Source: Opisthorchis felineus (Eukaryota > Platyhelminthes > Trematoda > Opisthorchiida > Opisthorchiidae). Taken from it: a stretch of 64,000 bases of DNA. The notes beneath the pieces were generated by a model that saw only the letters and a list, made by a program, of their open reading frames with translations, searched no databases and was not told the DNA's origin. Each line of letters opens with the position of its first letter. Position 1 is the first letter of the stretch. The position numbers were made by a program, and so were the translations under genes. The stretch lies in contig SJOL01010112.1 in the NCBI GenBank assembly GCA_004794785.1, positions 1,088,156 to 1,152,155 of the forward strand. Reading direction: 5' to 3'. This document shows positions 38,400-52,759 of the stretch, piece after piece.

Positions 38400-41300
38400 A
38401 TGATAACATATTCCTAGAGCTCTAGATGCGAATGCGACCTCTTGCTGCGGTGATTTTCCACATCAGAGGGTACAACTTGCTTGTTTTGGAATATTAGGAC
38501 AGACCCAGCGTGTGATGGGAAGGGCCACACATCCTTTGATTTGTCAGTCATTTGTGTATGTAAAATGATTGTTTGTCCGGTTGCAAAGCTTAATGGGCAG
38601 CTGGCAAAGTAAACACCACTAATGGACCGCATATCAATCTTGGATAGCCAAGCGATGTTTGCTTTAATTTAGGCGAGGCTTCTTATGGATAAAAAAGATA
38701 TGGTAAAAAGATATTTCAATAAAATTAGTAGGAAGTAGCCCCTTTCACATTTTGGTGCTCCTTGCTGCTCCGTGTCGTACTATGACGTTTTGTTCCCGTT
38801 CGGTCTTTTCAACTTCACCCACCAAGCTTACTCCTTCGTGTCTGGTTTTCTTGAATATTATGTCGTTCCGCTGAGGCCAAACTAAGTCCTACTACTTAAC
38901 TTTCTTCTTCAGTTCTCACGTTTACCTGAATAACATTCTAACCAATTTGCTTGAATTTGACTGAGTAGATTTGTTTTATGACATCAAACTGCTTTATAAA
39001 AAGGGTCCAGTACGTTCCTGCTGTTTTGGCACAGCAGTGTTTAAAAAATATTACCCCCGAAAATGCTGAATTAATGCTACGATTAAAAGGAAATCGCCGG
39101 AATTTCGTCAAAAACATAGATTAAGGCATTTTCCCCCGACTTGTTGATTTCCGTTCATTTATTGTTGTTGGTAAAAATGCTTGCATCTAAATTTCATCCC
39201 GGGTGGCGTCCACAAATTTGAGAATTCTTGACTGCGACAAATGCTGGATACTGCAAACTGTGGAAATGGAGAAAACCACAATGATAGCTCAATGGTTGTA
39301 CCTGACAGAACACACTGCGGCAGCTGAGTAATTAAAAATTAACCTCCAGTACTCTTGGCACTGGGAGAATGTTATCGAGGGCAAAAAATTGATTTCCTTA
39401 CGCTAGCAAGTTATCGCGAATATGGTTTAACAGTGACTTGTTTACTGATGTCTGGTACATAAATGCCTACTTCCGGGAGTATTTCTCTAATTCGTTGTCG
39501 CTTCTCGAACCACGGCAACATAAGATCGGTACTCCTTGAAATATATCAGTGTAAGTTTAACCTGTATTTGTTGACAAGTTTAAATATACGAACGGTAAAA
39601 GCACATTTTTGACGATTCTAGGTGTTTTTTCTTTAGGTGATCCGCTACATAGTAGAGATATAAATTTCATTCTACTGATGGTTATAAAATCTAACGAATG
39701 TTATAGACAAATTCTTCCAATGATCTTTAGTTAAAGGCTGTGCAAATAATCGTGAGTGCACTTGATTCGATACCTTTTGCAGCTTCTCAGGTTGTTAACA
39801 TTGTATTATTTTTGTGAAGGGGAAGACGACGCTACGCATATAATATATGGAGTTCAACGTGGCATTTGTCTTTCTTTGACTTGCAAAACAAAACAAATAA
39901 AAAAGACTTTTAAATTACAAGTTGCGTTAACTTTAATGTCAGTCTTTGGTGTAGAAATTACACCCACTCCACAATTCGTCGCATTCGCTTTACAAACAAA
40001 TGACTTCCATATATGCTATTTAAAGTAGCTCAAACTACACAGCATAAGGCAGTGATTTTAGGGTAGTATATTGATATAGCATGGAACCATTAAGAGCGCA
40101 ACTGCGAATGCATTCCTGGAGCAAGTCCGTTATATTTGCCTATTTATATTCAAAGGTGATGCTTGCAATGAACAAAGTAAGTGGAAACTTTGTACCTGCA
40201 ATGCCTTCATGGCTTCAAATTGCACCGTATTGCCGAGGTTATCTAATTCTCTAAGCTGTGTGATAATCTTTACACAAAGCAAAGGAAACGATAAAGCTGA
40301 GTAAGTTTTCGTATTTGTTTCATTCCAACATAACCATGCTATACAATTGTGGATACTGAGAAACAGTTGGTCGTGGAATGATTCGGAATCTTAACAAAGA
40401 GATAGACGAATGAATTGTTACGCTCTTAAGTTGGACTATAAATCTGAAACAATGCCTACTAGGAGATTATTTGGACCAACAGTCTCTGCAATGAATCTCC
40501 GGCAACAGTATGATTGATGGCGTGGGATTTTGTATATTAGATGAGTCTGAGATAGTCACCATACGATTTCTGTATTCCGTGTGAGTTGGAACTAGATAGT
40601 ACGAAACTCAACCATGCAAATTACTTACAATATGCAATCGCGAGACTTATTCACCCCAGGCCAGCAAAATCAATGTCAGTGATTCAAAGGATGATGAACG
40701 CAAAGGTTTACAAGAAATCCCGGAGAAATATTTTGTAGGTCCGTAATTTGTAATGGCGTATACTATTGTGCAAATGGATTCCCTGTTTATAAAGTGAAGT
40801 TTTGAAATAAACAATAGTAGTTCCCGATTTTTGATGCTTATTTTTACAGAATCCAATGTTACTAAGCAGGATGGTACGTCTTTGAAAGCGCACACATTGA
40901 TGTTTGAAACCACTGAATACCACTGAGTATCCATGTATTTTGATATGCCTAATGGGTGGTAAATATTTCAGCTTACCCGTTTTTGCAGAAAGGTAATTGA
41001 TTTTATCGGCATTCACCAAAACATGATTCAATTTCCAAGACATATGCTGTATATTCTCCATCGCTAGCAATGTCATTGGAAGTGGTCATGTATCCAGGCT
41101 TTAGCTAGTTACGCTAGCTGGTTTGTGGACTGAATTGTGACAGCCTTGTTTGCAAAATTATTCGGAATGACACAATTAGTAACTTCTTTCCTCTGTTCTT
41201 TTCTCAATTCTAGCCGCAAATGGAATGTCGAAATGTAGGTTCCACGTCATCGTATCTTTCACAGTAATTGCGAAATTGTTCTGCCTAAATTTGGCCTTAT

Positions 41301-44265
41301 CAGGGCGTTGTCCTTTTGCTTCAATGTAGCTGATAAACAAATAATTGCCGGTAAAGTTTGATTTATGATTAGATTTATTTCGTAAAATCATTTGCTGAAA
41401 TTGATGGTTTACCATAATTTCCTGCCGATATAAACACCTTGTGTTTTACAGCAGTTAAGATGTATACTTCAGGTGAGGAAAGTTGCGGTGTGACTGATGA
41501 AACGATTGATAACCGAATCATTTTCTTACGATTTTGCGAATAATTTGTTGAAGCGCTTTTGGTATATGGAACTTATTCAATTTTACTTGTTGCTATGAGT
41601 ATTTAAATAGTGCATCCCCATCTTTCACAAGAGCGTCATGCAGTTTTTTTCTATTTTTTGCCAGTAAACAGCGTAGTGGAATATCGAAGTTGTAGCCCTT
41701 TTAAAAGCGATGGATTTAAACAAAGTGTTGTACTACCTTCCTCCACTACCTGTATACCTGTGCTTGTATGTTTACAGGAGATTCCTGGTGGCTGGGTGAG
41801 TCAGTTGGTAATGACAACAGTACTAACAATCAATTGTGCAAACTAATTTGAATGGAGTTTTGCCGAAAGGCTCTCACAACCCTCATCACTTGGGCGTTGC
41901 ACGATGAATAGGCGTCATCAGCAACAGCGTGTACCAATATAAACCCAAACAAACTAGCAGACAATTACTTGCTTATTTACATGACCTTGTAGCGGTTCTC
42001 ACATTGCTGTTGTATCATCCCTCTTTTTGTTGTACGGTTATACTAGAATAAATCTTAATTGATTTATCCTACTTGTATAACATGCTTAAAATGCACAACA
42101 ATTGTTAACTCTCCAATTGAAGTTGAAGACCACGGAGCCCCAATCGATCTTTTTTTGCTTGTTACATTTTTACCGGAGTAACTGGCGATGGGCGAAATTT
42201 TGCCGCTTTCTGTGTAACTAGTATGCTTAATGCATGGATGCATTCGTTTGTCACTCTCAACGCCATCAAAAGTAATGGAGATTAGCAATAGGCTCAACAG
42301 TTCCACGAAACAAACGATATGTTCCTCTTTTTTTACGAGTATATATAAAGACTGAAACCACACTTGATTCAATAATCAAACCAAGTAGTCTTAATCACTG
42401 TCCAGAAATCCGGTTGCTCAAAACGCATTTAAAACTTTTGTCATATTTTGGAAGATGTACATCGCATATTGGAAGGTAAGTATCACTGCCAGAACATTGT
42501 TTTTGGTGAGACTGAGTAATGCGACCTACACGTATTGCTAATATCAAGCACAAAGCATATAATTTGTATGTGCAAGCCCAAAGTAAAATTACCAAAGCGA
42601 CCAAATTACTAAACATGACAACTGAGGATAATTTTGATTTGTTTTCAAACCATGCAGGCCATCTATTTTTCGTACATGACAAGCTCATTGCAAATCTAGT
42701 TCGCCTTCTTGTTATGCTAATAAACAAAATGTACTTAATACCTTTTCACAGTGTTTCGCTTATCAAATTGGCGTGCGTGATTTCGTGGTGGTCTGACAGA
42801 AACTGGTGTTGATGCAGAGTCCCGAAGAAAATTAAACACTCAAACATAGTGTCTGTGCTAGGCCTAAAGCTAGAGATCACAATAACGTCTCGGAATCTTG
42901 TAAGATAGAGGCAAAACAGCATGCTCAGTGAACCTCACGCACAATTTAACAAATGGCAGAATGTCTCCTCTCTTTTGCATTCGAACTGAACAGCTCGTAG
43001 GCTAAAAAAACAAAGGGAGAAGCTAAGGAAAACCCAAACCGAAATAAGAAACAGCAGATACAGCTTCCGACTAGGAAAAGTTGCTAAAAGTGGGGCCTGT
43101 GCGAAGCTGGTATTTTAGTGAAAACTTTTCTTTTTAAAACAAGGTTCAGACTACTTGGCACGCAACTATTGTGAAACGAATAGCTAACCAGGTTACATGC
43201 CTCCTTGCCATTGTCTTATGATGGTAATTAATGTTTGGCCGCTCTAGTGCTACCAGTGTCTCATCGCCAACGGTCGTCATTCAGTTTACAACACGTCAGT
43301 ATGAATTTCCAAGCCAGAGGTGCTTTTGAGTGGGTTTGGGGGCTCCCCCTCAAATCTAGGGAAAGGTTTTGTTCCACGGTGCAAATGAATGCGCTACTCA
43401 TCTGTATTCCCAAAAGTCCCTCATCAGGAAATTGTTGATATTTCGTAAGATAGCGCAGGTAGCATGGTATTTTTCTAAGTCCATGCATGCCCGACAACTA
43501 AATTTATTTAACAGTTGCTCGGAAAAGTAGCGGTATCTCGGTAACATACGATTGATTTATGTGAACCGCTGCATTCATACAAAGTACTTTCATTCTTTCT
43601 GTTGATTTTCATGACAAGCTTATCTCTTAAAACAGCAAACTTAGCAGAGTGGTAGCTTGTGTTGCTACACAGAGCGGGGCAAGTAATTATTCTTCCGTGT
43701 CACGTGTGATAAATGTTTTTCTATTTTTTACAAAAGAAAATAAAGAGGAGAATGTCTCAGGTGAGTTGAAATTTCATGCCTCTATGTTATGGTACACTTT
43801 TTTCAAGGTGTCTTCATCAATTTGAGCGTTTTTTCTTCAAGGTTGGCAGTAAACACTGCGCAGAAGCTCCTCCAAAATTTATTTATCCTGGAATATAATC
43901 CACCCAACGATTAAGAATATGCTTTTAAAAGTTTCCGGTTTTAGTAAATGTATTCCATTTAGAATGAAGCACGTGAATGGTCAGCATAGCAACATGTGGC
44001 CTCCATTTTGTCTACGGGAAACCAACCTGTGACTAGTAAGGAGCAGTATCGCAGTGGACACAACACAATGTTGAGGTTCCGGATACGGAACTTTGAGTGA
44101 CGCGTAGGTTCGACAATCCCGAACATTAAAAGGAAGAATTGGGTTCGAAAATCTACTGTGATATTTACACAAGGGTAAGCAAATGTGTACAACAAAACTC
44201 AGTTGTTCACGTTCGTAGCGTCAACAAGTGCACAGGTCTGTCACTGACCAGCACAGTGCAGTGTC

Positions 44266-44570
44266 AACATTCGCACGAGCGGAATGATAGCTCAGTAGTG
44301 TGGGTGGCGGTCGTCCGTTCCGACGACAGTCTCATGACTCTCATTGCCGTGCAATCACCCGGAACAAGTCAAAGCAAGCTCAGCAAACGGGATACGAACG
44401 CGCATGGGTAAGTAGGTCAGCTGCGCACATCCACACACACACACATGCCAACAAACAAGTGTGAGTCGGGATGGACTCTGCGGCAAGGTGAGTGGCGGGT
44501 TCGGATAAGCGAAACAACTGGAGATCAAAAGTACATAGGCGGAGTAAGCAAATGAATGGGGGTATTATCA
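44266..44570. repeat. GC-rich island, possible tRNA-related repeat
   Basis: This stretch is visibly richer in GC than its flanks. It contains an A-box-like GATAGCTCAGTAGTGTGGG (44285-44303) about 20 bases before GTCCGTTCCGACGAC, and further on a CA microsatellite (44432-44445). The tRNA B box is imperfect, so it is not a working tRNA gene. It may be a SINE or another short repeat. No other copy was seen in the window. Confidence 0.35.
44432..44445 (+). repeat. CA microsatellite
   Basis: Seven CA units in a GC-rich patch. Confidence 0.9.
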
Positions 44571-47500
44571 TAAAGTCAAGTTAGATTCAACAAACAAGTT
44601 ACTGTATATACTGGGTAAAAAGAACAAGCAATTCAGGTTTGAATCATTTTGCACAACTTATTCCACCTGAAGGATTGCGAAATTCTGCTTGCAAGCCGAA
44701 CACCGGGCCTTGATTTTATCTGGCATGATTAAATGCGCATCAGCATGACGGTTGAATTTGACTTTGACTCTCTCATCGTGCACAATAGTCGTGCTCTTTC
44801 TAAATGCTGTGTTTCGTACATACGTAGACAGGTGAGTGAACGAAGTTACATTAAGAATTTTTATTACCGTCGTAGATATTACGTTCTACGCTGGAAATAC
44901 AACCCCGAATTTATCCTCCAATATGCATGGCTGTTACTGAACATCAGTCGCAGACGGTTACTTTCAACACAATTTGGTCCTTTGCGCTTGTAACTTAATA
45001 GGCAGGAACCAATTCGACCCGCTTACATTCTCCAAAAATCAAATTCGAAGATGTCTAAAGTCTACAGAAATTCACTCAAATTTCCCGAAATCTGGCTGCA
45101 TGAATGCAACTTGCTCGACCCGAGTTAACATCCTTTAGTGCATCTACTGCGTGACTGTAACCCTCACTTAGCTCTTAAAGAAACCATATCAAATGGTGAG
45201 TTCATTAAGCTGAACTTTTTTTCAGTTTTGTTCCTATGCATTTCTTCTGAGCATATCAGATACGTCAGACGAGGGCAATGTAGATATTCCAGTATCCAGA
45301 CCCAGACAGCCACCGTCCAACTACCGGGCAGTAGCTTAATCTAGCAATAGAAACGTTGCGCTTAACCTATTTCATAAGTTATATAATACGGGAAGAATCT
45401 ACATTATGATGTTCAACGCACAACACAAATATGGAGTTTCCATCAGAGAAGACCTCAGCCGCCAGTTGTTCCAGTATACAAAGAAGTGAGAATCTCTGGA
45501 ACGGAAGATCTTAGGACTTATTGTTCTACATAGGCTGCTGAATCTCCTTGATGATATCTTTTCCGCCGTGAATTGGTTTCACGAATTTGTTTCATAGTTG
45601 TCGAAGCTCATCCACCCGGCCGCAGAATGCACTTAGATGGGAAGCCCTATTTTATGGGGTTTTGTGCTATGAAGCTTATTTTTGATATCATTTTTCGTTG
45701 AGAAACGTACTTTATCTGTCAACGTAAGCTGCAGCTGTGCAAAAAAATAGTTTCATAAAAATACGGGAGAGGTCATTTGTGTACGAGCTTATTAATATGA
45801 CAAATAAACGTAAGAGTTGTCACTGATTTCGAAACTCTTGTTACCTGTGTGAAATTTGTGAGATACTACTTTGTACAAGCTTACCAAGGGTAAATCTAAA
45901 ACATTCCATCGTGCAGTTATCTGATTCACTCACATTGGTGACATTTACGTCCACAAGTTCACAGCAAACACAAAATAGAAACCTTCAAACACATTCAGTC
46001 ATGCGTATTTAAAGAAGCCGAGTGAAAATAGTGCAAAATTTGGAACTGTTGTGCGACACCATTGAAAATCAAAGAAATTTTGCCAGTTTTCCAAGGGTCG
46101 GTTGATACGTAACCGGTCAAATCATCCAGATCATATTATATGGGCCGGTATGCAAAGAAGCTCTGGGCGTGAAAATGGCATTACGCAATATGAGATTCAA
46201 TAATGTGCTCAACGAATGTTACGCAAATGGGAATATAATTACCATTTAGCCGTCCAACGTTCACACCTGGAAAACAACTACGTCACTGGCACCTAATGAC
46301 TCAAACACTCAATATTTGTCAGGGATAAAAGAAACCGCTGGGCAAACATGTTGTTAGTATTAGGTTATTAACCACTGCAGCAGTCAGTCTATGCATTCAA
46401 GCACCAGGGAACAGCGAACTCTGAGTTTTCAAACCCTTGCTTACGTGCACCAGCTTCTGGACCACTAGCCAACCCAGCCATATGTGATCAAATGTGCCTA
46501 ATATATCTAAAACAATGGATGAATTACGACATTATGTCATTCATCGGCATGCAAAACCCGGTGTGGTCAGAGCCAGAGGCGTCCTGCTGTTTTAACTCGC
46601 TTGTTTTTTAGCTAATACTCAAATTTGTGTGTCGTCGGCACATGACGAATGGGTTGTCTGAAATTACCAATCAGCCTTGTTTTTCAACATATGATTAGGC
46701 GTCCTATAAATTAGCTTGCACACGTTCAAGCTACAAAGATAGTCAGACTAATATAAAGAATTCCCACGACAGAACGCCAAACAGATCGAACTCTTGCTTA
46801 GTATTCACGCAGATCTGTTTCTTTTTCTGGAACTTCTAGTACTCTCGAATATGTTTTCAATCTAACTTCACACCAGAACGTTAAATTAAAGCACCTGGAA
46901 GAGACGGCGATATACAAACTCAAGTAGTAAGTGAATGAAAGCGTAACTGAGTATATCGTTCAATGCGTCAATCCTAGTATGGATCAAAAGAAACCAAGCG
47001 CCAAACACGTGTTTGAAGCACAAGGGTGGCGACGAAGGTTGTGTCACTATTTGCACTGCAAGTAGCGTGTGAAGGTGCGTTTGAAAAGGCTATCTAAATA
47101 ATATGGAGTTAAGGTGCTTGCTCGCTAGAATCAGCAACGTAACGCATTCAAAGTGAACCAGCCGATTGCTTGAAAAGCCATTAACCTACGCACATTTTGC
47201 GAAACGTGATTCCATGGGTAGCAGAATGCGTGTTGTGATCTTGGAGGAAGTTGGTCAGCAGAAGACTTCAGTTTGCCATACAGCGTATCAGCTCAAACAC
47301 ACACAAAAATATATGAGTCTGCGACTAAGGCTGCACAGTTTGCGCTGCGACGTCCAGCGCAGGCGTCTATCGGTTCAAAAACAAAAAATCGTTACTTTTT
47401 TTCAGAGAACTCACTTAAATAAGATGAATCCTTTCCATTACTACAAGTGTGTTCGCAAACAATACAGGGAGATGGCAGCCTCAGTTATGTTTCCTATGCG

Positions 47501-50500
47501 CCACCAAGTTCTGAGAACTATTTCCCTTCTTCCTTCTAGCAATTAACTTACTTGCTGAGAGTAAGTGCAAACTGAGGAAACTCAAACTATCTCTCTTGCT
47601 TGCAGCCATGCATAATCGGGAAACTTCATGAATAACGCAGATAGTGTAACAAGCATTTTCCTCACCCACACTTCGTCGATAATCGTAGTGCTTTCAAAAA
47701 TTGAGCCCTACGGCCGAAATAAGGTAGTAATTACGAATGGATACAAAATTTCGATTTGCTTCTTGGAATCACAAAAATTAGACATGCTATTGGATTCATT
47801 TGCACTTTCAAGAACTAGATGCTGAAAATGTACCATGTGGACAACGGTTTTGGTCTTCCCCGAATGTGTTCAAATTTCCGCTAAAGTGGAGCAACTTATA
47901 AAGAAAACGCGTCAGAGGGACGGGGTTAATGGAGGAATTTACGGAATAAAAGGGTTCGTTTGAAGGGCACCTGAGATTATAGACCGTGTGTTATCTCAGT
48001 ATGGTTAACACATCTCATTAGAGTGAATGGAGCTCATTACAATGATTTCCAAACGTCTTCCATATGTTACTGACTGTCTTCTGCTATCTTAGTTGTCAAC
48101 AGAACAATCGTGTTCTACTTTTTCAATCCCCATTTCTTCATGCACGAGCAACCCCTGGCCAAGTGGTACTATCTTGACGTGGTGGTACGCGATTGGCGTA
48201 CTCGTCTCTCGGGATCTCTTGATTTTCAGCTTTAATGAGCATTAATTCATCAAGCCAATACCATCAACCTGGTGAATAGAACAGGCAGCTCCCTGTCTTT
48301 GATATAATATTTACCGTAATTCAAAGCGATCTGAAAATAAATTTGCGTCGTCCCTTGATATAGGAATGTGATGTTACCGAGGCGTTCCCTAAGGCTGTCA
48401 TTTTTTTGCATACTGATGGAAGCACCGATACCACTCTCGCCTGAGGAAAATAGGGTTATCAAATGAAAACTCTAGAAATCGAAGACCGCTTACACAGAGA
48501 CTTATCCTGATCGCTGGTAGATTATCCAATAGACTAAAATGGGATTGAAAATTGTCCGGAACTCAATGATGAACCAAACACATCCAGCGTGTACAACGGC
48601 ATTGAATGTGAGTCATCTCCTTTGTCACGGTCGGATATACGCACGCAAACCGGTCAGGCCGTTAAGTATCCCAAGCAAGGATGAGTCAAAGTGCAAGCCC
48701 CTCACTCCGATGCATTAGAGCTTGGACATTCAAGACGAACGCGGCGGTCGTGGTGTTGCCTCAACTCTTCAAATACTTCCTTTTCTTTCCACCAATTCCT
48801 CTTCTTTTAACCAAAGGATTTTCCACATTCGTCAATGCAACATTGTATCTACTAGCCTTTTTTCCCCAATCCTGCCACTCAGATGCTTGAGCGACATACA
48901 TTCGTTGGTTTCATTGACAGTCTCCTCAAGTGTTTCGGTCATTTGAAACCAATCTTCTTATCCTACATGCCGATGTGACGAGCACGGATGAACAACCAGG
49001 TCCATGCTCAATGTGGGTTTCCAAATGTCAAGAGTTGAAGTGCGACTTGTAAACTTTAAATGGAGGAAAATCATACTTACGGTTACCCCAAAACACGCAT
49101 GTATGTGGACCCTGATTTGTTCGAGGCCGTAGGTAATCAACGACACTATATCAGCATTGTAACACAACGCTCTCAGCTCCTAGTCAATGAGCTGAAATAC
49201 CACAGCTTTCCAGCAACTGTTCACCGAGCGATTCCTGTATAATGATGGTAACCATAATTTGGTGGTTATTAATAAATGCTTTATGACTCCTCTTTTCGAT
49301 TTAAATTGATCGGAGAAATTTCGCATCCATTGTTTTCACTTATACTAGCAATTGTAAAGATAGTTGCCTACACTGATTCGATGAAGATCAGGTTATGTTG
49401 AACTAGCTGGTTTCATATCGGATAATTCCTACTTGCACAACAGCAATAATTACACTTCACGGGTCCACATTTGCATGAGATGCAGCTTAAAACTATCAAT
49501 TTTTTGTCTCATTCAATTGAACAAACCCAACCACGACACCACCAAGGCTTCTTGAATCAAAACTGATCTCCATCAAAGCAGGTTATAAAATGTTGACCAA
49601 AAACGACCAATAGCACTTATTTTGACTGTACTCCTCAGAAAAATGGGTAGGCTCTCTGGTGATTTATCTGTATCTTGAATGGATGAAACCACGCATATCA
49701 AGAAGAGCATGCCCACCTTATGACAGTGCACGACAAATACATGGTAAGTTACAACGAAAGCATTTTACGGTTATGATATTTTCACATTCGCTATATACAA
49801 CAGTAGTGAGCATTGCACATGTGAATAAAATTCTTCCCTCCCTTATTCCAAATGCTGTATTCAAACACAAGTCAGACGCCTGAGTGAAACTTGAGCTGAC
49901 TTCCGTTTACGTAAAATTTTGCCGTGGAATTTTTACCGATATTCTCAAAACAAACTGCCGAGAATAGAACGGTATTCAGATTAAAACTTGCTCGCTTTTG
50001 CTGCAAAACGCATTTCGGATGGGTTGATACTAAGATGTGCTGAAACACTTGATCTATGCATGCCATGTGCATTTAAACACTTCCTAGATATAACTGATTT
50101 TATTTGACTAAGGGAGCAAATATGTTGATTTGTCGGCTACAGAACCAAAACGATGCCACCGAAATTATTTTGGCTTCAGCAGGATTGCTGGAATTATTTG
50201 TGAATTTCAGCAGCTATTTTGCATTCGCTCGCAGACCAAGGGAGCGGAATTGGCTGCACAACCGGACTGACAGGGAACAAATAGATGAATGATGTTTGCC
50301 ACAGTTAGTGAGAAAGCTGGCATTTGCAGTTGGAATGCTTTTTGGCAGTTATTATTCAATAGGGAAAACTTTAATCAACTTTCACGTGCGGATAGTAAAA
50401 GATCCACCAAGATTGTTGAAAAGGAAATCAGTCAACGTCCCCATTCTACGGAGAGAGGTTGACAAATATGTAGGAATTTCAGGAAGGAATAATTTTTGGG

Positions 50501-50644
50501 TGGTACCTGCATCACACACATTACAAGTATGGGAACGGAAAGGACTCCTCAACGTATGTGTTCGTAAAAATGCGTGTTTTGTTCTTGCGCTTGCTCGTTA
50601 CTTGTGCTGTTTGCAGGTGGAATGCGAACTCAATTGCAAGATAG
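44571..50644. other. Gene-less stretch
   Basis: No recognisable gene or element. The longest open frames are 126 codons each (47166-47546 and 50296-50676, both +), compatible with chance and without motifs. On the minus strand near 48850-48955 a reading gives ETVNETNECMSLKHLSGRIG, which looks protein-like for about 40 codons before stops. It may be a remnant of a mobile element, but I could not place it. Confidence 0.5.
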
Positions 50645-51935
50645 CACCGTTAGGCAGTGTTGTGGAATATAGGTAGCTCAGGTGCGCTCCTTGCTTGTTG
50701 GTCTGTTCGCCAAGCTTGGCAGTTGGACTGCAGGATCAATAGATTGCAATTCCACTTTGCCACCCACGTACAGCATCCAAATAATTATGCGGCACACCAA
50801 ATTGCGATGCCGCCCTGGATAAAACACGACAAAAGCTAGCAAATCATAGTCGCACACGCCTCACAGAATTGTGTCTCCCTTCGAACGAAATCTGGGCAGA
50901 ATATCGCGTGGTGAGTTTGAATTTGGACGTATTTATAGTCACGATGATTGCACAACAGCCGATGTAAACGTTGCAAGTGGTTGTCCTCTTGTGGGTGCTG
51001 ATGAAATTGGTCTCCATCCCGCTTGCGATGAAATGCCTTGTCGCTAGGGGTCAGTGGGTTTTATTTGATTTGCTCTGCTCCCAGCACTTAGGTTTCTTGG
51101 GTTTAAATAAGACGAAGTACTTTTCGGTTTCCGCATGTTTGTTTTATAAATTCGCTATAGGCGTTTTACCGCCGGAGGGTTTGGCAGGCCTAAGATATCC
51201 CTAGCTTAGTCGCCATCGCACAATCTCTTGGAATCTTTCGGGGTAAATGTGTAAAGTGCAGCCTGTAGACTGTCCTAACTGCTCAAAAGACTGTTTAGAT
51301 GTGATTCAAATTTTTCCGCAGCGAGCGTGAAAAACGGCAATCACGATCAGCATTATACTCCATGGTGGGTTAACCATTTCACCAGTCACTATTTGCACTG
51401 ATTCACAAAGTAAAGGGATGCACTTCGTGTTTGAGTGTGGCCGATTTAACTCCAAGGAATTCGTGGAAATTATGCCAAAAAATAATGCATTACCACTTTT
51501 CAAGAGAAAACATGTAGGAAGATCTACTTGTGACCGCCATCCAACTGTGTGTGAATTAAGAGGGGAGCAGCATCAAATACGGAATAATCCGCAAATACTT
51601 CATCAATATAGGCACTGTTTGGATTTTTATGGAAATTGGATGGCAACCGCATATTGAAGAGCATACCTTGATAGTTGTAGATGGTCGCAGGATGTGCACA
51701 ATTCACAAATATCCCACTCTATTTTAAGCATTCTTCCGCTCTCGCATACACTTTATCCAGGACTTCGAAGGCCTAAAGGACGAATGATATGTATGGATAA
51801 TGCGCTCTAATAAGAGAAACATTTGAGTTCCGCGTTCTCTGCTAAGTTGCAAACGAACCGGGAGAATAGCTTCCTAACACGAAGGGAACCGCTCATGGAA
51901 ATTCGAAGTGAATGTAAATTATTTGTTGACTTCTG
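50645..51935 (+). repeat. Diverged repeat family A, copy 2 (with extra internal segment)
   Basis: Aligns with 22905-23747 in two blocks, 50645-51306 and 51748-51935. Between them lies about 440 bases without counterpart in copy 1 (51307-51747). The extra segment includes an open frame on + (51418-51657) with no motif. Either something inserted into this copy or the other copy lost it. In copy 1 the joint region reads GTTTGGTTTGTTACGG at about 23524-23539. The right edge is TTATTTGTTGACTT, as in copy 1. Confidence 0.8.
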
Positions 51936-52029
51936 CTTTGGTTTTCGCTGACTATCAGCCTGGTACTAAATGATGCGATACTGTGGCTGGTGGAAAAAGA
52001 GACAGTTAACAACAACTGGGGATATACTG

Positions 52030-52085
52030 GGATTTTGTTTCTTTTGTTTCGCTTCATGAAGTTTTCTCCACTTGAAAATTCTGCC
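52030..52085 (+). repeat. Small segment X shared with the left edge of family A copy 1
   Basis: TACTGGGATTTTGTTTC and TTCATGAAGTTTT align with TGCTGGAATTTCGTTTA and TTCATGAAATTTT at 22864-22905. It lies after A here but before A in copy 1. Confidence 0.45.
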
Positions 52086-52169
52086 TCACAAATCTACGTA
52101 AATACACTCGTTTAGGAATGATTATACCGCCAGCTCACAAAAGCCTAAATTCGAATACACTAGATTGAT

Positions 52170-52600
52170 AGACTCACCCAGTTGACTCAAAAGTTATGTA
52201 TATTATCTCGCTGTCTACCGTTGTCTACCATGCAAGCATTCCCACGCCGCACAACGTCATGGTCATCGCTTTCTCATACGTTCATACTGTTAATTATCCA
52301 TTCTAGGGGTTCAAAATTTTTTGTTCGGACTAAGAATATCGACCACGAAGGAACGTGTAATTGTATGCCCCGACAGAGCTGAGTAGCTTTAAACTACTCT
52401 CAATACGCGCTAGTAGTTAGCCACCACAACATTCACCAGGCGTTTTACTTCTCCCCTCACATGGGTTAAAATAATACAGTTAACGCCTCTTCTATGCAGT
52501 CCGTTTAAGCAGCCCAATTGTTCTGCGATCGCACGTTGAATTTACCGAAGGCCAATAAACAATGCTTGCTTTGTTACCCAAAGATTATTTGCCCGTTTGC
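52170..52600 (+). repeat. Diverged repeat family B, copy 2
   Basis: Aligns with the next unit (52760-53290) and with 22190-22640. Contains TTCTAGGGGTTC, TTCGGACTAAGAATATCGACC, CTCTCAATACGCGCTAGTAG, TGCAGTCCG and TGAATTTACCGAAGGCCAAT. Confidence 0.65.
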
Positions 52601-52759
52601 TTTCTAGAGGGCAGGAGTAGCCTATTATGCTACCTATTCCATGATTATTTCTAATTATTCATCATTCCAGCCCAATGAGATTTGCTCCGCGGCAATTATA
52701 CTGTGAGCACATACAACCTTCTGTTCTAACAGACAAGCATGATAAGCACATATGCTTGC

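Larger units (their letters stand above)
30806..44265. other. Gene-less AT-rich stretch
   Basis: No gene, tRNA or recognisable mobile element found. There are two good hairpins (35676-35692 and 36427-36451) and a short TA run. Open frames up to about 120 codons (for example 40708-41076 on the minus strand and 42395-42727 on the minus strand) overlap others on either strand and have no motif. A tRNA A-box-like GATAGCTCAATGG at 39290-39305 lacks a matching B box. Confidence 0.55.

Noticed and set aside
39285..39310. tRNA-like A box (GATAGCTCAATGGTTG)
   Set aside because: No B box or acceptor stem pairing at the right distance.
40708..41076. 122-codon minus-strand frame overlapping another
   Set aside because: No motif, chance length, and two frames overlap on the same strand.
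47166..47546. 126-codon plus-strand frame
   Set aside because: Basic and Cys-containing, but without a recognisable domain or neighbour support. Length is compatible with chance.
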